Shown: piece by piece, positions 18,499-27,563 of the stretch
Layout: each line of letters starts with the position of its first letter
How positions within the stretch are numbered: position 1 is the stretch's first letter
Origin: Psychrobacillus sp. FSL K6-2836
Lineage (GTDB): Bacteria; Bacillota; Bacilli; Bacillales_A; Planococcaceae
Assembly: GCF_038003085.1 (NCBI RefSeq)
Contig: NZ_JBBOOM010000003.1
Location: 1 to 64,000, forward strand
Reading direction: 5' to 3'
Length of the DNA stretch: 64,000 nt
Made by a program: the position numbers and the translations under genes
Notes under the pieces: generated by a model
Told to the model about the DNA's origin: nothing
Databases searched by the model: none
What the model saw: the letters and a program-made list of their open reading frames with translations, nothing else

Positions 18499-18596
18499 TA
18501 ATATTTCAGTTCATGGATTGTTATTATTACATCAATTTATTAAACAATAGTAAACTAAAAATATTGTAATGGCCTGTAATAAAGGAGTTGGAAAAC

Positions 18597-19277
18597 TTGT
18601 TGAACTTTGACAATAGTAATTTATCTGAACGCGTTTATTTATATATCCGAAATAAAATACTGGATAATAAATTAAAACCAGGTTCAAAAATAAACTACGA
18701 AGAATTATGTAGTGAAATTGGAATCAGTAGAACTCCTCTTCGTGATGCACTTAATCTTTTAAAGCAAGATGGTTTAGTAGAGGTCAAACCAAGATCGGGA
18801 ACCTATGTATGTTTGCCGCAGTTAAAAGATATAGAAGAAATCTTTGATGTGAGAAAAGCTCTAGAAATACAAGCTCTAAAATCCGCCTTAACTATCCCTA
18901 AAAGTACTCTTAGTTGCTATATGAAAGCTACTGATTATGCAGGGGTTGAACTAAAAACTGGAAATTTGCAACCTTTTTTAGAGACAGATAGAAAATTACA
19001 TCAAACTATAATGCAGAATTCGAATAACAATTTATTAATCTCAATAATGGATTCGCTAGAAACAAAGATAAAATGGTTAGGTGCACTTACTGCCCAAAGT
19101 ATTGAAAGGCCTATTCAAGCTAACAATGAGCATAAAAAAATATTGACTGCATTATATGAGTCGAACCTCGAAGAAGCTGTACTATTAATGGGAATCCATA
19201 TAGATGGGTTTAAACGTTTTACAATTGAGGATAACAAGAGACTAAATAATGAGATAAGAAGAGCCAGGAATTCTTGA
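18597..19277 (+). CDS. GntR-family transcriptional regulator, FCD (FadR-like) type
   Basis: The product is 226 aa from TTG 18597, 9 bases after AAAGGAG. An earlier in-frame TTG at 18588 touches the ribosome site and is unlikely. The N-terminal winged helix contains EELCSEIGISRTPLRDALNLLK, and the C-terminal two-thirds is the helical FCD ligand domain (DIEEIFDVRKALEIQALKSA). Such proteins usually repress hexuronate or aldonate operons and release DNA on binding an intermediate. Palindromes in its own promoter and in the operon at 13 kb are the likely sites. Confidence 0.85.
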   Translation: MLNFDNSNLSERVYLYIRNKILDNKLKPGSKINYEELCSEIGISRTPLRDALNLLKQDGLVEVKPRSGTYVCLPQLKDIEEIFDVRKALEIQALKSALTIPKSTLSCYMKATDYAGVELKTGNLQPFLETDRKLHQTIMQNSNNNLLISIMDSLETKIKWLGALTAQSIERPIQANNEHKKILTALYESNLEEAVLLMGIHIDGFKRFTIEDNKRLNNEIRRARNS

Positions 19278-19524
19278 TGGTCAATAAAAATCTCTGCACT
19301 TATATTGAAGGGGGGGATTTCAATAAAAGTACTTCTGCTTTAACTTTTAGAGAAAATAAAAAGACACTTTTACTAGATAGTAAAAAAAGAATAAATAATC
19401 GTATCAGTTTTTGATGAAATACCAAAGCGATAAAATAGAGATGCAATTAATGAAAACGCTTACAGTAAGGTATAACTATTATTTGGAAGAATAAGTGGAT
19501 TCAAAAAGATCAATAGTTTTATTA

Positions 19525-19974
19525 AACGTTAATTATCCTGATTATAAGCAAGAAGAAAAAGATTTATAGAGTTTAAATGTTTGTTATAGACTCAAATATG
19601 TCTGATGAGAATAGATTTAGCATTTGACCGTAGCTTCTGCAGTAATGGTCAAAGTAGTTTCAAACAAACCAAACTCTTATTAATGCGATGCAACATGTAG
19701 AATAATAGTACCATACGGTGTCGGAGTAGACAATATAGACCTTAAAACCGCCTTCCGTGGAAATCCTTAGCATATTGAGTTATGGGATAAGGAAGGGATA
19801 CAACTTCTAAAACAAAGCTGTATTCTCATTAACTACCAAACTTAGTGGTAACAGACCGTATGGGATGGTAATTCAGCGAATCAAATGCAGGATCTGCAAA
19901 GAAAAGCAGCGGAAGTGATTTATAGAGTGTTAACAGGACATTCTCCATGCAATTATGTCAACACTTTGAAGTAG
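19525..19974 (+). pseudogene. Decayed 2-hydroxyacid dehydrogenase
   Basis: Fragments of a second D-2-hydroxyacid dehydrogenase are scattered over three frames. IVPYGVGVDNIDLKTA is encoded near 19705-19752, KEGIQLLKQSCILIN near 19790-19835, and a C-terminus QDLQRKAAEVIYRVLTGHSP ends at TAG 19974. The order matches the intact gene at 17402. Stops and frameshifts separate the pieces. It fills most of the 770-base gap between the regulator and the RraA-like gene and suggests an older, larger operon; nothing else is seen in 19278-19524. Confidence 0.7.
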
Positions 19975-20048
19975 AAAAGAATCATTCTGCTAAACAAATA
20001 AAAATATGTGCAATGTAAGTAATATAAATCCAATGGAGGTATCTGAAA

Positions 20049-20705
20049 ATGACTTATACACCAGAAATTATTGAACAATATAAAAATATCTCAACAGCAT
20101 CTATTGCTGATGCGGTTGACCAAATTGTAGGAAAGAGCGGGTTTATGGATTTTGAGGTAAAACCCCGAATTAATGATCGTCGGATTGTTGGTCCAGCTGT
20201 AACGGTTAAGGAAGTATTAACTAAAGAAAAAGTGCCTCCTATTCATGCACTTGAAGCAGTAGATGAATCAGAAGCTGGAAGCATTATCGTTATAGGTGTT
20301 GAAGGCAGCCCTAAGGATGTTGCTGTATGGGGAGGATTAATGGCAGCAGGCGCAATTGCTAATAAACTTGAAGGTGCAATTTTGGATGCAGGGGTAAGGG
20401 ATATTACAGAAATTAAAAGAGATTTCGATTTTCCTGTTTTCTCGAGAAGTGTTTCTCCGGCAACTACTGTAGGACGTTATAAGACTGAGGCGTTAAATGT
20501 TCCTGTAGTGTGCGGTGGCATTACTGTTAATCCCGGGGATTTAATTATAGCTGATCCTGATGGTGTGGTAGTTGTTCCAGCTAGCTCAATTGTGGAAGTT
20601 CTAGAATTTTCACAAGATATCGAAGCACGTGAAGCAGAACAAGCAAAATTGATTTTAAGTGAAAAGTCATTGCGAAAAGGGATTGAAAAATTTAATCGTA
20701 TATAA
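20049..20705 (+). CDS. RraA-family aldolase-like protein
   Basis: The product is 218 aa. It shows the RraA / 4-hydroxy-4-methyl-2-oxoglutarate aldolase fold: STASIADAVDQIVG at the N-terminus, VWGGLMAAGAIANKLEGAILDAGVRD (split here by family blocks) near residues 97-122, and a C-terminal NPGDLIIADPDGVVVVP block. The conserved Gly-rich and Arg-Asp positions for divalent metal and pyruvate enolate binding are present. Homologues in sugar-acid operons may cleave or decarboxylate keto acids. It is the first gene of the second operon, 15 bases before the second kinase. Confidence 0.75.
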   Translation: MTYTPEIIEQYKNISTASIADAVDQIVGKSGFMDFEVKPRINDRRIVGPAVTVKEVLTKEKVPPIHALEAVDESEAGSIIVIGVEGSPKDVAVWGGLMAAGAIANKLEGAILDAGVRDITEIKRDFDFPVFSRSVSPATTVGRYKTEALNVPVVCGGITVNPGDLIIADPDGVVVVPASSIVEVLEFSQDIEAREAEQAKLILSEKSLRKGIEKFNRI

Positions 20706-20719
20706 AAGGAGTTATAGCA

Positions 20720-21640
20720 ATGGACATATTAGCAATTGGTGAACCTTTGATGGAATTGAGTGAGTCAACAGAAGGACAGTATGTTTCTGGTTTTGGAGGC
20801 GACACTTCTAATTTTATAATTGCTGCAAGTAGGCAAGGTGCTTCGACGGCTTATCAAACTGCAGTAGGGTCAGATACGTTCGGTTCCAAATTCCTAAAAC
20901 TATGGAGACAGGAAAATGTGAATACAGATTTGGTAAGAATAGATCCAGAGCATCACACTGGATTGTATTTTATCAGCTATGGAGAACAGGGACATGAATT
21001 CACTTATCATCGCGAAGGTTCTGCGGCAAGTTATATGTCAGGAGAATTCATTAATGAAAAAGTCCTCAATGACTTTCGCTATATACATGTATCCGGAATT
21101 TCACAAGCTATTAGTAATTCAGCCTGTGATGCGATTTACAAAGCAATTTTAATCGCTCAGAAAAACGGGACAGTAGTAACTTATGACCCAAACTTACGCC
21201 TTAAGTTGTGGCCTTTAGAACGTGCTAAAGCTATTATCCATAACACCCTCCAGCATGTTGACATTTTTTTACCCAGTTTAGATGACGTCACTCATTTAAC
21301 TGGATTAGATAATCCAGAAAAAATTGTCGATTATTACTTAGATATGGGATTGAAAATGGTAGTTTTAAAATTAGGCAGAGAAGGTTGTATTGTTGCAACA
21401 CCTGAGAAGAAGACTCATATCCCTGGATTTATAGTAGATTCTCTCGATGCAACAGGAGCCGGTGATACATTTGATGGAGCATTTGTGGCTCAACTATCTA
21501 AAGGAAAATCACCTAAAACTGCAGCACAGTATGCAAATGCCGCAGCTGCTTTATCAACTCAAGGGATTGGGGCAGTGACCCCTATTCCTTCAATTAAACA
21601 GGTCGAACAGTTTTTATTAGAACAAAGTATTAAATTTTAA
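20720..21640 (+). CDS. kdgK: Second 2-keto-3-deoxygluconate kinase-like sugar kinase
   Basis: The product is 306 aa of the PfkB family. GGDTSNFIIAASRQGA is near residue 27, YHREGSAASYM near 92 and DPNLRLKLWP near 156. The catalytic DATGAGDTFDGAF is near 247. The residues around REGSAAS match KDG kinases that close over the substrate. It is diverged from the kinase at 14517, so it is not a recent duplication. It lies between the RraA-like gene and the TRAP transporter, which suggests use on the imported acid or its keto-deoxy product. Confidence 0.75.
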   Translation: MDILAIGEPLMELSESTEGQYVSGFGGDTSNFIIAASRQGASTAYQTAVGSDTFGSKFLKLWRQENVNTDLVRIDPEHHTGLYFISYGEQGHEFTYHREGSAASYMSGEFINEKVLNDFRYIHVSGISQAISNSACDAIYKAILIAQKNGTVVTYDPNLRLKLWPLERAKAIIHNTLQHVDIFLPSLDDVTHLTGLDNPEKIVDYYLDMGLKMVVLKLGREGCIVATPEKKTHIPGFIVDSLDATGAGDTFDGAFVAQLSKGKSPKTAAQYANAAAALSTQGIGAVTPIPSIKQVEQFLLEQSIKF

Positions 21641-21711
21641 ATATTATTTTCTGAAAATAATAAATAATGAGACTTCAATTAAATACTACTAATATACGAG
21701 GGGGAAGTAGA

Positions 21712-22746
21712 ATGAATTTTAAAAAAGGATTTATATCCGTTTTGGCGTTACTGTTAGTTCTATTAATGACTGGATGTAGCGATGCAACAAATAAAGCTAA
21801 TGGAAGCAGTGGGGATAGTTCAGGTGAAAAATTCACAATAAAATTAGCATCCTATTACGCATCAAATCACCCTCAAACCGAAGCTGCTAAGAAATTTAAA
21901 GAACTTGTTGAAGACAAGACACAAAACAATGTAACCGTGGAGATTTATCCAGACAGTCAATTAGGATCAGAAGACAGCTATATTCCGTCAGTTAAGAATG
22001 GCACAGTTGAAATGGGAATTGCAGGAACAATGATTGGTAATGAGGGGTCCCCTTTAATTTCTGTTATTGAAATGCCTTTCTTATTTGAGGGGTGGGATCA
22101 TGTAAAAGATGTACTTAGTGGAGAAATAGGTAAGGAATTGGCTGACCCTCTTCTTGAAAAATCTGGGATCAAAGGTCTCGCATGGTCAGTAAATGGATTC
22201 CGTGAAGTATCATCTAACAAACCAATCGAAAAAATGGAAGATTTCAAAGGCTTGAAATTACGTGTCCCGAACGTACCTAATTATGTTGAAATGGCAAAAG
22301 GTCTTGGTGCAAGCCCTGTTACAATGTCATTAACTGAATTATTCACTGCCTTAGAGCAAGGTACAGTTGATGGACAAGATAATCCATTCCCTACAAATTT
22401 AGCATCAAGTTTTTATGAAGTACAAAAATATATGTTAGAGACTCGTCATGTTTTCAGTCCAGCTCTTTGGGTTATTAACGATGCTTTCTATCAAAGTTTA
22501 CCTGAAGATTATCAAACTATTGTAGCGGAATCTGCAAATGAAGCTTCAGAATATAACTGGGAGATTTCTAAAGAATATGATGAGTCGGCTAAAGAACAAC
22601 TAATAGAACATGGTGTCACAATTAAAGTACCTGACGAACAGTTTAAACAGGAACTACGTGATTCTCAAAAAGATGTAGAACAATGGTTCTACAAAGAATA
22701 CCCTGGTTCTGAAGAACTTGTAGAGAAAATTAGAAATACTAAATAA
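21712..22746 (+). CDS. dctP: TRAP transporter solute-binding lipoprotein (DctP family)
   Basis: The product is 344 aa from ATG 21712 with GAGGGGG upstream; a longer frame from 21667 would hide the signal peptide. A lipoprotein signal ends in LLMTGCS. The mature part is a DctP-type binding protein with LRVPNVPNYVEMAKGLGASP, which carries the conserved Arg that grips a carboxylate, and EQGTVDGQDNP. It captures a sugar acid outside the membrane and passes it to the DctQM permease. A perfect hairpin follows the stop and probably raises its level over the permease. Confidence 0.85.
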   Translation: MNFKKGFISVLALLLVLLMTGCSDATNKANGSSGDSSGEKFTIKLASYYASNHPQTEAAKKFKELVEDKTQNNVTVEIYPDSQLGSEDSYIPSVKNGTVEMGIAGTMIGNEGSPLISVIEMPFLFEGWDHVKDVLSGEIGKELADPLLEKSGIKGLAWSVNGFREVSSNKPIEKMEDFKGLKLRVPNVPNYVEMAKGLGASPVTMSLTELFTALEQGTVDGQDNPFPTNLASSFYEVQKYMLETRHVFSPALWVINDAFYQSLPEDYQTIVAESANEASEYNWEISKEYDESAKEQLIEHGVTIKVPDEQFKQELRDSQKDVEQWFYKEYPGSEELVEKIRNTK

Positions 22747-22763
22747 ACTGTACGTAGTCAAGG

Positions 22764-22799
22764 CAATATTTCGTATAACTTCAGTTATACGAAATATTG
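22764..22799 (+). promoter_or_regulatory. Intercistronic hairpin between dctP and dctQ
   Basis: This is a perfect 16-bp stem (22764-22779 with 22784-22799) and TTCA loop, without a T-run. It lies directly before the ribosome site of dctQ. Such stem-loops protect the upstream mRNA or lower downstream translation in transporter operons. Confidence 0.7.
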
Positions 22800-22817
22800 G
22801 TTACGGAGGAGATTTTA

Positions 22818-23303
22818 TTGAAAACTACGAAGCTTTTCTATGTTTTAGAACTACTATTGAAAATAGCTATTATTATTTCATTACTTGGCATGGTTCTTCT
22901 CGTCTTCCTTAATGCAACGATGCGCTATTTCTTTGGAGGCGGGATTGCAGAAAGTGAAGAATTGGCTAGATATTTATTCATTTGGACTGTATTTCTTGGC
23001 TCTATAATAGCTTTCAAGAACAATATGCACATGGGTGTTACATTAGTAGTAGATAAACTATCGGGTCTATCAAAAAAGATTTTTGTAACAATTGCTCACC
23101 TTTTATCTTTTTTTGCAGTCTATATTGTCTTCCAAGGGGGACTGATTTTTACTCAAACAGTTGGTGGAACTGAGAGCCCTTCGACAGGTTTACCTCTCAG
23201 TGTATACACTGTATCAATTATATTTACCTCTGTTTGTATTGGGTTAATTATTATATACCGAATAATTACTCTATGGACCACAAAAGAACAGGGGGAAAAT
23301 TAA
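22818..23303 (+). CDS. dctQ: TRAP transporter small permease (DctQ)
   Basis: The product is 161 aa from TTG 22818, 7 bases after GGAGGA. It has four predicted membrane helices. The DctQ signature appears around residues 38-62 (NATMRYFFGGGIAESEELARY, with the conserved E-E-ARY). It forms the membrane complex with DctM and receives the substrate from DctP. The gene ends two bases before the dctM start, so translation is coupled. Confidence 0.85.
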   Translation: MKTTKLFYVLELLLKIAIIISLLGMVLLVFLNATMRYFFGGGIAESEELARYLFIWTVFLGSIIAFKNNMHMGVTLVVDKLSGLSKKIFVTIAHLLSFFAVYIVFQGGLIFTQTVGGTESPSTGLPLSVYTVSIIFTSVCIGLIIIYRIITLWTTKEQGEN

Positions 23304-23305
23304 AT

Positions 23306-24586
23306 ATGGAGTTATTAGTATTTATAGTTTCACTCTTTGTACTGTTGACTTTTGGAATTCCAATAGCATTAGTGCTAGTGCTATCCGCTACTGCATTAAT
23401 GTTTTTTATGGACCAATGGAATCCGGTTATTATCAGCCAATCAATGGTACAAGGTGCCAATAGTTTCACACTGATGGCTGTTCCATTTTTTATGCTTGCC
23501 GGTGAAATAATGGCAAAAGGTGGACTTTCACGCTTACTTGTCCAATTTGCAAGTATTCTAGTAGGGCGTATAAATGGAGGAATTGGATATACCGCTGTTT
23601 TAGCAAGTATTTTATTTGCAGGATTATCTGGTAGTGCGGTAGCGGATGCTGCAGCCCTAGGTGCTATTCTTATCCCCATAATGAAAAGTCGCGGTTATGA
23701 CATTGGTCGTTCTACAGGATTAGTTACTGCAAGTTCATTAATTGCTGTAATTATTCCCCCTAGTATTCCGCTGATTTTATTAGGATCAATGGTAGGAATT
23801 TCTATAAGCCGTCTTTTTATGGCTGGGATTGTTCCAGGTCTATTAATTGGTCTTGCATTAATGGTTACTTGGTTTTTGGTAGCTAAAAAAGATGGATATG
23901 AAGATAAAGAGATATTCACCGCTAAAGAAGCTTGGCAAATCACCAAAAAATCTCTACCTGCCTTGTTTATGCCTATATTGATTATAGGTGGAATCCGATT
24001 TGGTATCTTTACTCCAACTGAAGCAGGGGTTTTTGCCACAGTTTATGCATTTCTAGTATCTATTTTTATCTATAAAGAGCTAAAAATGAAAGATATGGGT
24101 GAAATATTTGTTAAAGCAGCGCAAAGTACAGCTGTAGTAATGCTTGTAGTGGCAGCAGCTTCTGCCGTTGCCTGGCTAATAACAATTGCTCAACTACCTG
24201 TCCAAGTTGCATCGTTACTCGGTGGTTTTATGGATTCACCAATGCTTTTGCTAATGGTGATTATCATATTCCTTTTCCTAGTTGGAATGGTTATGGATAT
24301 GACTCCGGCTATTCTTATTTTTGCACCAATACTTTTTCCAGTTATTATACAGGCAGGAATTGATCCTTATTTCTTTGGCATCATTATGGTGTTCAACTTG
24401 GCAATCGGTCTGATTACACCTCCAGTAGGTACGTTGCTCTATTTAGGAAGTAGCATTGGAAATATCAGCTTTGGACAAATGTTAAAAGGAATTATGCCCT
24501 TCTTGATTGCCGAAATATTAATGATGCTTTTATATGCTTTTGTTCCAGAATTAATCACCACACCTATGAAATGGTTTACAGAATAA
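23306..24586 (+). CDS. dctM: TRAP transporter large permease (DctM)
   Basis: The product is 426 aa from ATG 23306, the normal DctM length; an upstream in-frame start inside dctQ is rejected. It is very hydrophobic with about 11-12 membrane helices and the family motifs FAGLSGSAVADAAALG and GLITPPVGTLLYLG. It carries the sodium-coupled translocation path. It is followed after 23 bases by the LarA-like gene in the same operon. Confidence 0.9.
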   Translation: MELLVFIVSLFVLLTFGIPIALVLVLSATALMFFMDQWNPVIISQSMVQGANSFTLMAVPFFMLAGEIMAKGGLSRLLVQFASILVGRINGGIGYTAVLASILFAGLSGSAVADAAALGAILIPIMKSRGYDIGRSTGLVTASSLIAVIIPPSIPLILLGSMVGISISRLFMAGIVPGLLIGLALMVTWFLVAKKDGYEDKEIFTAKEAWQITKKSLPALFMPILIIGGIRFGIFTPTEAGVFATVYAFLVSIFIYKELKMKDMGEIFVKAAQSTAVVMLVVAAASAVAWLITIAQLPVQVASLLGGFMDSPMLLLMVIIIFLFLVGMVMDMTPAILIFAPILFPVIIQAGIDPYFFGIIMVFNLAIGLITPPVGTLLYLGSSIGNISFGQMLKGIMPFLIAEILMMLLYAFVPELITTPMKWFTE

Positions 24587-24609
24587 CTTAAAGGACAGGT
24601 GACCCATCT

Positions 24610-25839
24610 ATGCCCATTTTGACAGACACTGCACTCAAAATGATCCTTCCGAAAATGTATAAAGTCCAACAGGAATTCGAAGCGGAAGAGATTACTAATA
24701 TCAAACAAGCTGTTGATACTGAAATAAATAGAGCAGAAATAAAAAAAATCGTAAAAACTGGTCAGAGAATTGCTTTGGCAGTAGGTAGCCGTGGAATTTA
24801 TAATCTCGATGCCATAGTAAAACAAACTATAATATCATTAAAAGAATTGGGGGCAGACCCGTTCATCATTCCGGCGATGGGAAGTCATGGAGGAGCTACT
24901 TCCGAAGGCCAAAAGCAGGTTCTTGAAGACTACGGTATAACTGAAGAAGCAATGGGCGTATCTATAATTTCTTCCATGGAAGTTGAACAAATTGGTGAGA
25001 CAGAAAGTGGAATTCCAGTTTTTTTAGATAAAAATGCTCTTCAAGCAGATTTAATAGTTCCAATCGGACGCATTAAACCCCATACGGATTTTAAAGGTCC
25101 CATTGAAAGCGGGATTTGTAAGATGCTAGCCATCGGGCTTGGCAAACATGAAGGATGCTCAAGAATACATCAAGAAGGTTTTGATACTTTTCATAAGGTA
25201 ATTCCTGAAATCGCACAAGTGATCATTAATCGTGCACCTATTGGTTTTGGTATAGCTATTGTAGAAAATGCATTTGATCGAACCGCAAAAATAAAATGTA
25301 TGATAGCTTCCAATATTCTAAAAGAGGAACCTCTCTTATTAGAATTTGCAAAGGCTTCGATGCCTAAGCTACTCTTTGATGAAATTGATGTTTTGATTGT
25401 AGAAGAAATTGGAAAAGATATCAGTGGAGCCGGCATGGATCCCAATATAACCGGGAGAACAACTAAAGGGATAATTGAAGGGTTTACCGGTCCTACAATT
25501 CAGCGAATTGTGGTCTTAGATTTGACAGAACATACACACGGAAACGCTGCAGGAATTGGTGCAGCAGAATTTATTACCAAAAGTGTTATGGATAAAATTG
25601 ATTTAGTGTCGACTTACACTAACTGTGTTGCATCTTCTAACCCTGAGGGTGCAAGACTCCCCATAGTAATGGATACCGAAAGAGAAGCATTAATTGCGGC
25701 TATCAAGTGTTGTAATCGTATTGACATAGAAAATCCTAAAATAGTAAGGATTAAAAACACTTTAGATCTATCCGAAATCTATGTTTCTGAAGCTTTGGTG
25801 GAAAATGTAAAACATTCGACTAGATTAAAAATAATATAA
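24610..25839 (+). CDS. LarA-like (lactate racemase-domain) protein
   Basis: The product is 409 aa. The N-terminal half matches the lactate-racemase N-terminal domain: AVGSRGIYNLDAIV, then FIIPAMGSHGGATSEGQ near residue 92. A His/Lys-rich stretch (GRIKPHTDFKGP; MLAIGLGKHEG) lies near residues 150-180, where LarA holds its nickel-pincer cofactor. LarA homologues racemise or epimerise 2-hydroxy acids. Here the context is a sugar-acid transporter and dehydratase, so epimerisation of an aldonate is plausible. The cofactor makers larB, larC and larE are not in the window. The substrate is inference. Confidence 0.65.
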   Translation: MPILTDTALKMILPKMYKVQQEFEAEEITNIKQAVDTEINRAEIKKIVKTGQRIALAVGSRGIYNLDAIVKQTIISLKELGADPFIIPAMGSHGGATSEGQKQVLEDYGITEEAMGVSIISSMEVEQIGETESGIPVFLDKNALQADLIVPIGRIKPHTDFKGPIESGICKMLAIGLGKHEGCSRIHQEGFDTFHKVIPEIAQVIINRAPIGFGIAIVENAFDRTAKIKCMIASNILKEEPLLLEFAKASMPKLLFDEIDVLIVEEIGKDISGAGMDPNITGRTTKGIIEGFTGPTIQRIVVLDLTEHTHGNAAGIGAAEFITKSVMDKIDLVSTYTNCVASSNPEGARLPIVMDTEREALIAAIKCCNRIDIENPKIVRIKNTLDLSEIYVSEALVENVKHSTRLKII

Positions 25840-26177
25840 GAAAGAATTTGAAAAGGGAAGCGTGAAAAAATATGAATCAGTCAAAAATAAAAAACAATAA
25901 GCTATGAAAAATCAATCAGAAATAAATTGAGTAATATTAACCTTTTCCCATGATGTCGATATCACATTAGTCTCGATTCGGACACAACAGTAAATCCCAC
26001 AGATAATGTCTGGGGGGTGTTGTGTTGTCTTAGCTGTTCCTTAAAAAAGAGTTTGAAAGAGCTTGTTAAATTGGGCGAAGAAATGAATACCCCAGTCCTT
26101 AAAAAGAAATAATGCACATTGGAAACAAAGAAGTATACCGAAAAAACAAACTTCCTAATAAGAGGAGATTTTGAAAT
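25840..26177. other. Intergenic region with a hairpin
   Basis: No gene is seen. ACACAACA (25982-25989) pairs with TGTTGTGT (26018-26025) around a 28-base loop containing GGGGGG. This may be the end of the transporter operon transcript or part of a leader for the next gene. The remainder is AT-rich. Confidence 0.35.
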
Positions 26178-26768
26178 ATGGAAATGTCCATTAAACCATA
26201 TTTAAATATAATAGAACAACTGCGTTCATCTATTTCTAAAAACGAACCATTAATAGTCGCAATTGATGGAAGAAGCGCAAGTGGAAAAACAACTTGCGCT
26301 GATGTAATTGTAAACGAATTAGATGGTTTTGTTATTCATATGGATGATTTCTTTCTTCCAATGAAGGAACGTTTAAGTAATTGGCAAAAGCAAATTGCGG
26401 GGAATATACATATTTCAAAAATAACCCAAGATATACTTAAACCTATTACAATGGGGAAAACATTTACTTTTAAACCTTATAATTGCCAAATGAGCAAGTA
26501 TGATGCAACTATAGTAATTCCAAAAAAATCTTTATATATTATCGAAGGATCATATAGTATGCATCCGGATCTTCAAATATTTTATCATCATTCCATTTTT
26601 CTAACAATTTCACCAGAAACGCAAGAACAGAGAATTATCCGAAGAAATGGTAAAAAAGATTTTGAAAATTTTCAAAAAAAGTGGATACCTATGGAAGAAT
26701 TATATATAAAAAAGCTCGCCATCCACAATCATTGTGACTTTATTTTGGATACAACAAATTTATTTTAG
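26178..26768 (+). CDS. Uridine kinase-like P-loop kinase
   Basis: The product is 196 aa. Walker A is AIDGRSASGKTTCAD near residue 28, and a uridine-kinase-like acceptor motif VIHMDDFFLP lies near residue 56. The lid region contains RIIRRNGKKDFENF with several Arg. The set matches uridine kinase/phosphoribulokinase-like proteins. It ends 15 bases before an ECF transporter S component, so the pair may import a nucleoside- or vitamin-like compound and trap it by phosphorylation. The substrate is unknown. Confidence 0.7.
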   Translation: MEMSIKPYLNIIEQLRSSISKNEPLIVAIDGRSASGKTTCADVIVNELDGFVIHMDDFFLPMKERLSNWQKQIAGNIHISKITQDILKPITMGKTFTFKPYNCQMSKYDATIVIPKKSLYIIEGSYSMHPDLQIFYHHSIFLTISPETQEQRIIRRNGKKDFENFQKKWIPMEELYIKKLAIHNHCDFILDTTNLF

Positions 26769-26783
26769 GAAGAGAGATTACAT

Positions 26784-27329
26784 ATGAAACATAATTCCAC
26801 AAAAAAACTAGTTTACATGTCATTATGTATTGCAATCGGATTGGTACTACCACAAGCATTTCATATGTTACCTATAGCTAATAGTGGATCCGTTTTATTA
26901 CCCATGCATATTCCTGTTATTATTTGCGGTGTCTTGTGTGGCTATAAATATGGCGCATTTACTGGATTTTTGTTACCATTTCTTTCTTCAATCTTAACAG
27001 GTATGCCTCCACTATTTCCGATTGGGTTATCTATGATGTTCGAATTAGCAACTTATGGCTTCCTTGCTGGTCTAGGGTATGAAATAACAAAAAGGAGAAT
27101 TATTCCAACACTGCTGATTGCAATGTTTGGAGGTCGCATCGTATTAGGAATTGCCAATACAATTTTCTTTGGTATGGCCGATATGCCATATAGTTTTAAT
27201 TTGTTTATCACAGCTGCCTTTATCACAGCAATACCCGGAATTATTTTGCAATTTATTATTATTCCATCCATTCTATATGCACTGGAAAAAGTGAGCCTAA
27301 CACTTCCAACCGTAAGTAAAATTGAATGA
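26784..27329 (+). CDS. ECF transporter substrate-binding (S) component
   Basis: The product is 181 aa with about six membrane helices. It contains MHIPVIICGVLCGYKYGAFT and SSILTGMPPLFPIGLSMMFE, the family pattern of ECF S components that pair with a shared energising module. It has no ATPase or T component beside it, as is usual for the group II type. The upstream kinase gene is translationally close and suggests that the substrate is phosphorylated after entry. Which vitamin or nucleoside it carries cannot be told. Confidence 0.8.
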   Translation: MKHNSTKKLVYMSLCIAIGLVLPQAFHMLPIANSGSVLLPMHIPVIICGVLCGYKYGAFTGFLLPFLSSILTGMPPLFPIGLSMMFELATYGFLAGLGYEITKRRIIPTLLIAMFGGRIVLGIANTIFFGMADMPYSFNLFITAAFITAIPGIILQFIIIPSILYALEKVSLTLPTVSKIE

Positions 27330-27482
27330 ACCCTATATTAAATTTCAATATTTAAGTTAGACTATCTTCCATTGCTCTTATGGTATAGATTATGTCAAAT
27401 GTTCTAATTCAACTTAACTGCTACGTTCTATAGAAGGAATTTTTTTCACCCTTTGTAGCATTTTCTAGTATAAAAGAGGTTG

Positions 27483-27522
27483 TTCCAAAAGTTGAGAGAT
27501 AAAAGATAATCAACTTTTGGAA
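27483..27522. terminator. Bidirectional terminator between ECF gene and recombinase
   Basis: The 12-bp stem TTCCAAAAGTTG/CAACTTTTGGAA is extended by AAAGAGG/CCTTCTCTTT. T-runs on both strands allow it to end the ECF transcript and the convergent recombinase transcript. Confidence 0.8.
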
Positions 27523-27563
27523 CCTTCTCTTTTTGTCATTAATGAACTATATAGGGTGATTTT

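Noticed and set aside
22764-22799. lox-like site suggested by GTATAAC/GTTATAC arms
   Set aside because: The arms are a perfect 16-bp stem with only a four-base loop between dctP and dctQ. That is a typical intercistronic hairpin and has no recombinase-type spacer.
23266-24039. Long minus-strand frames inside dctQ/dctM
   Set aside because: They lie entirely opposite intact permease genes and have no ribosome sites or family features.
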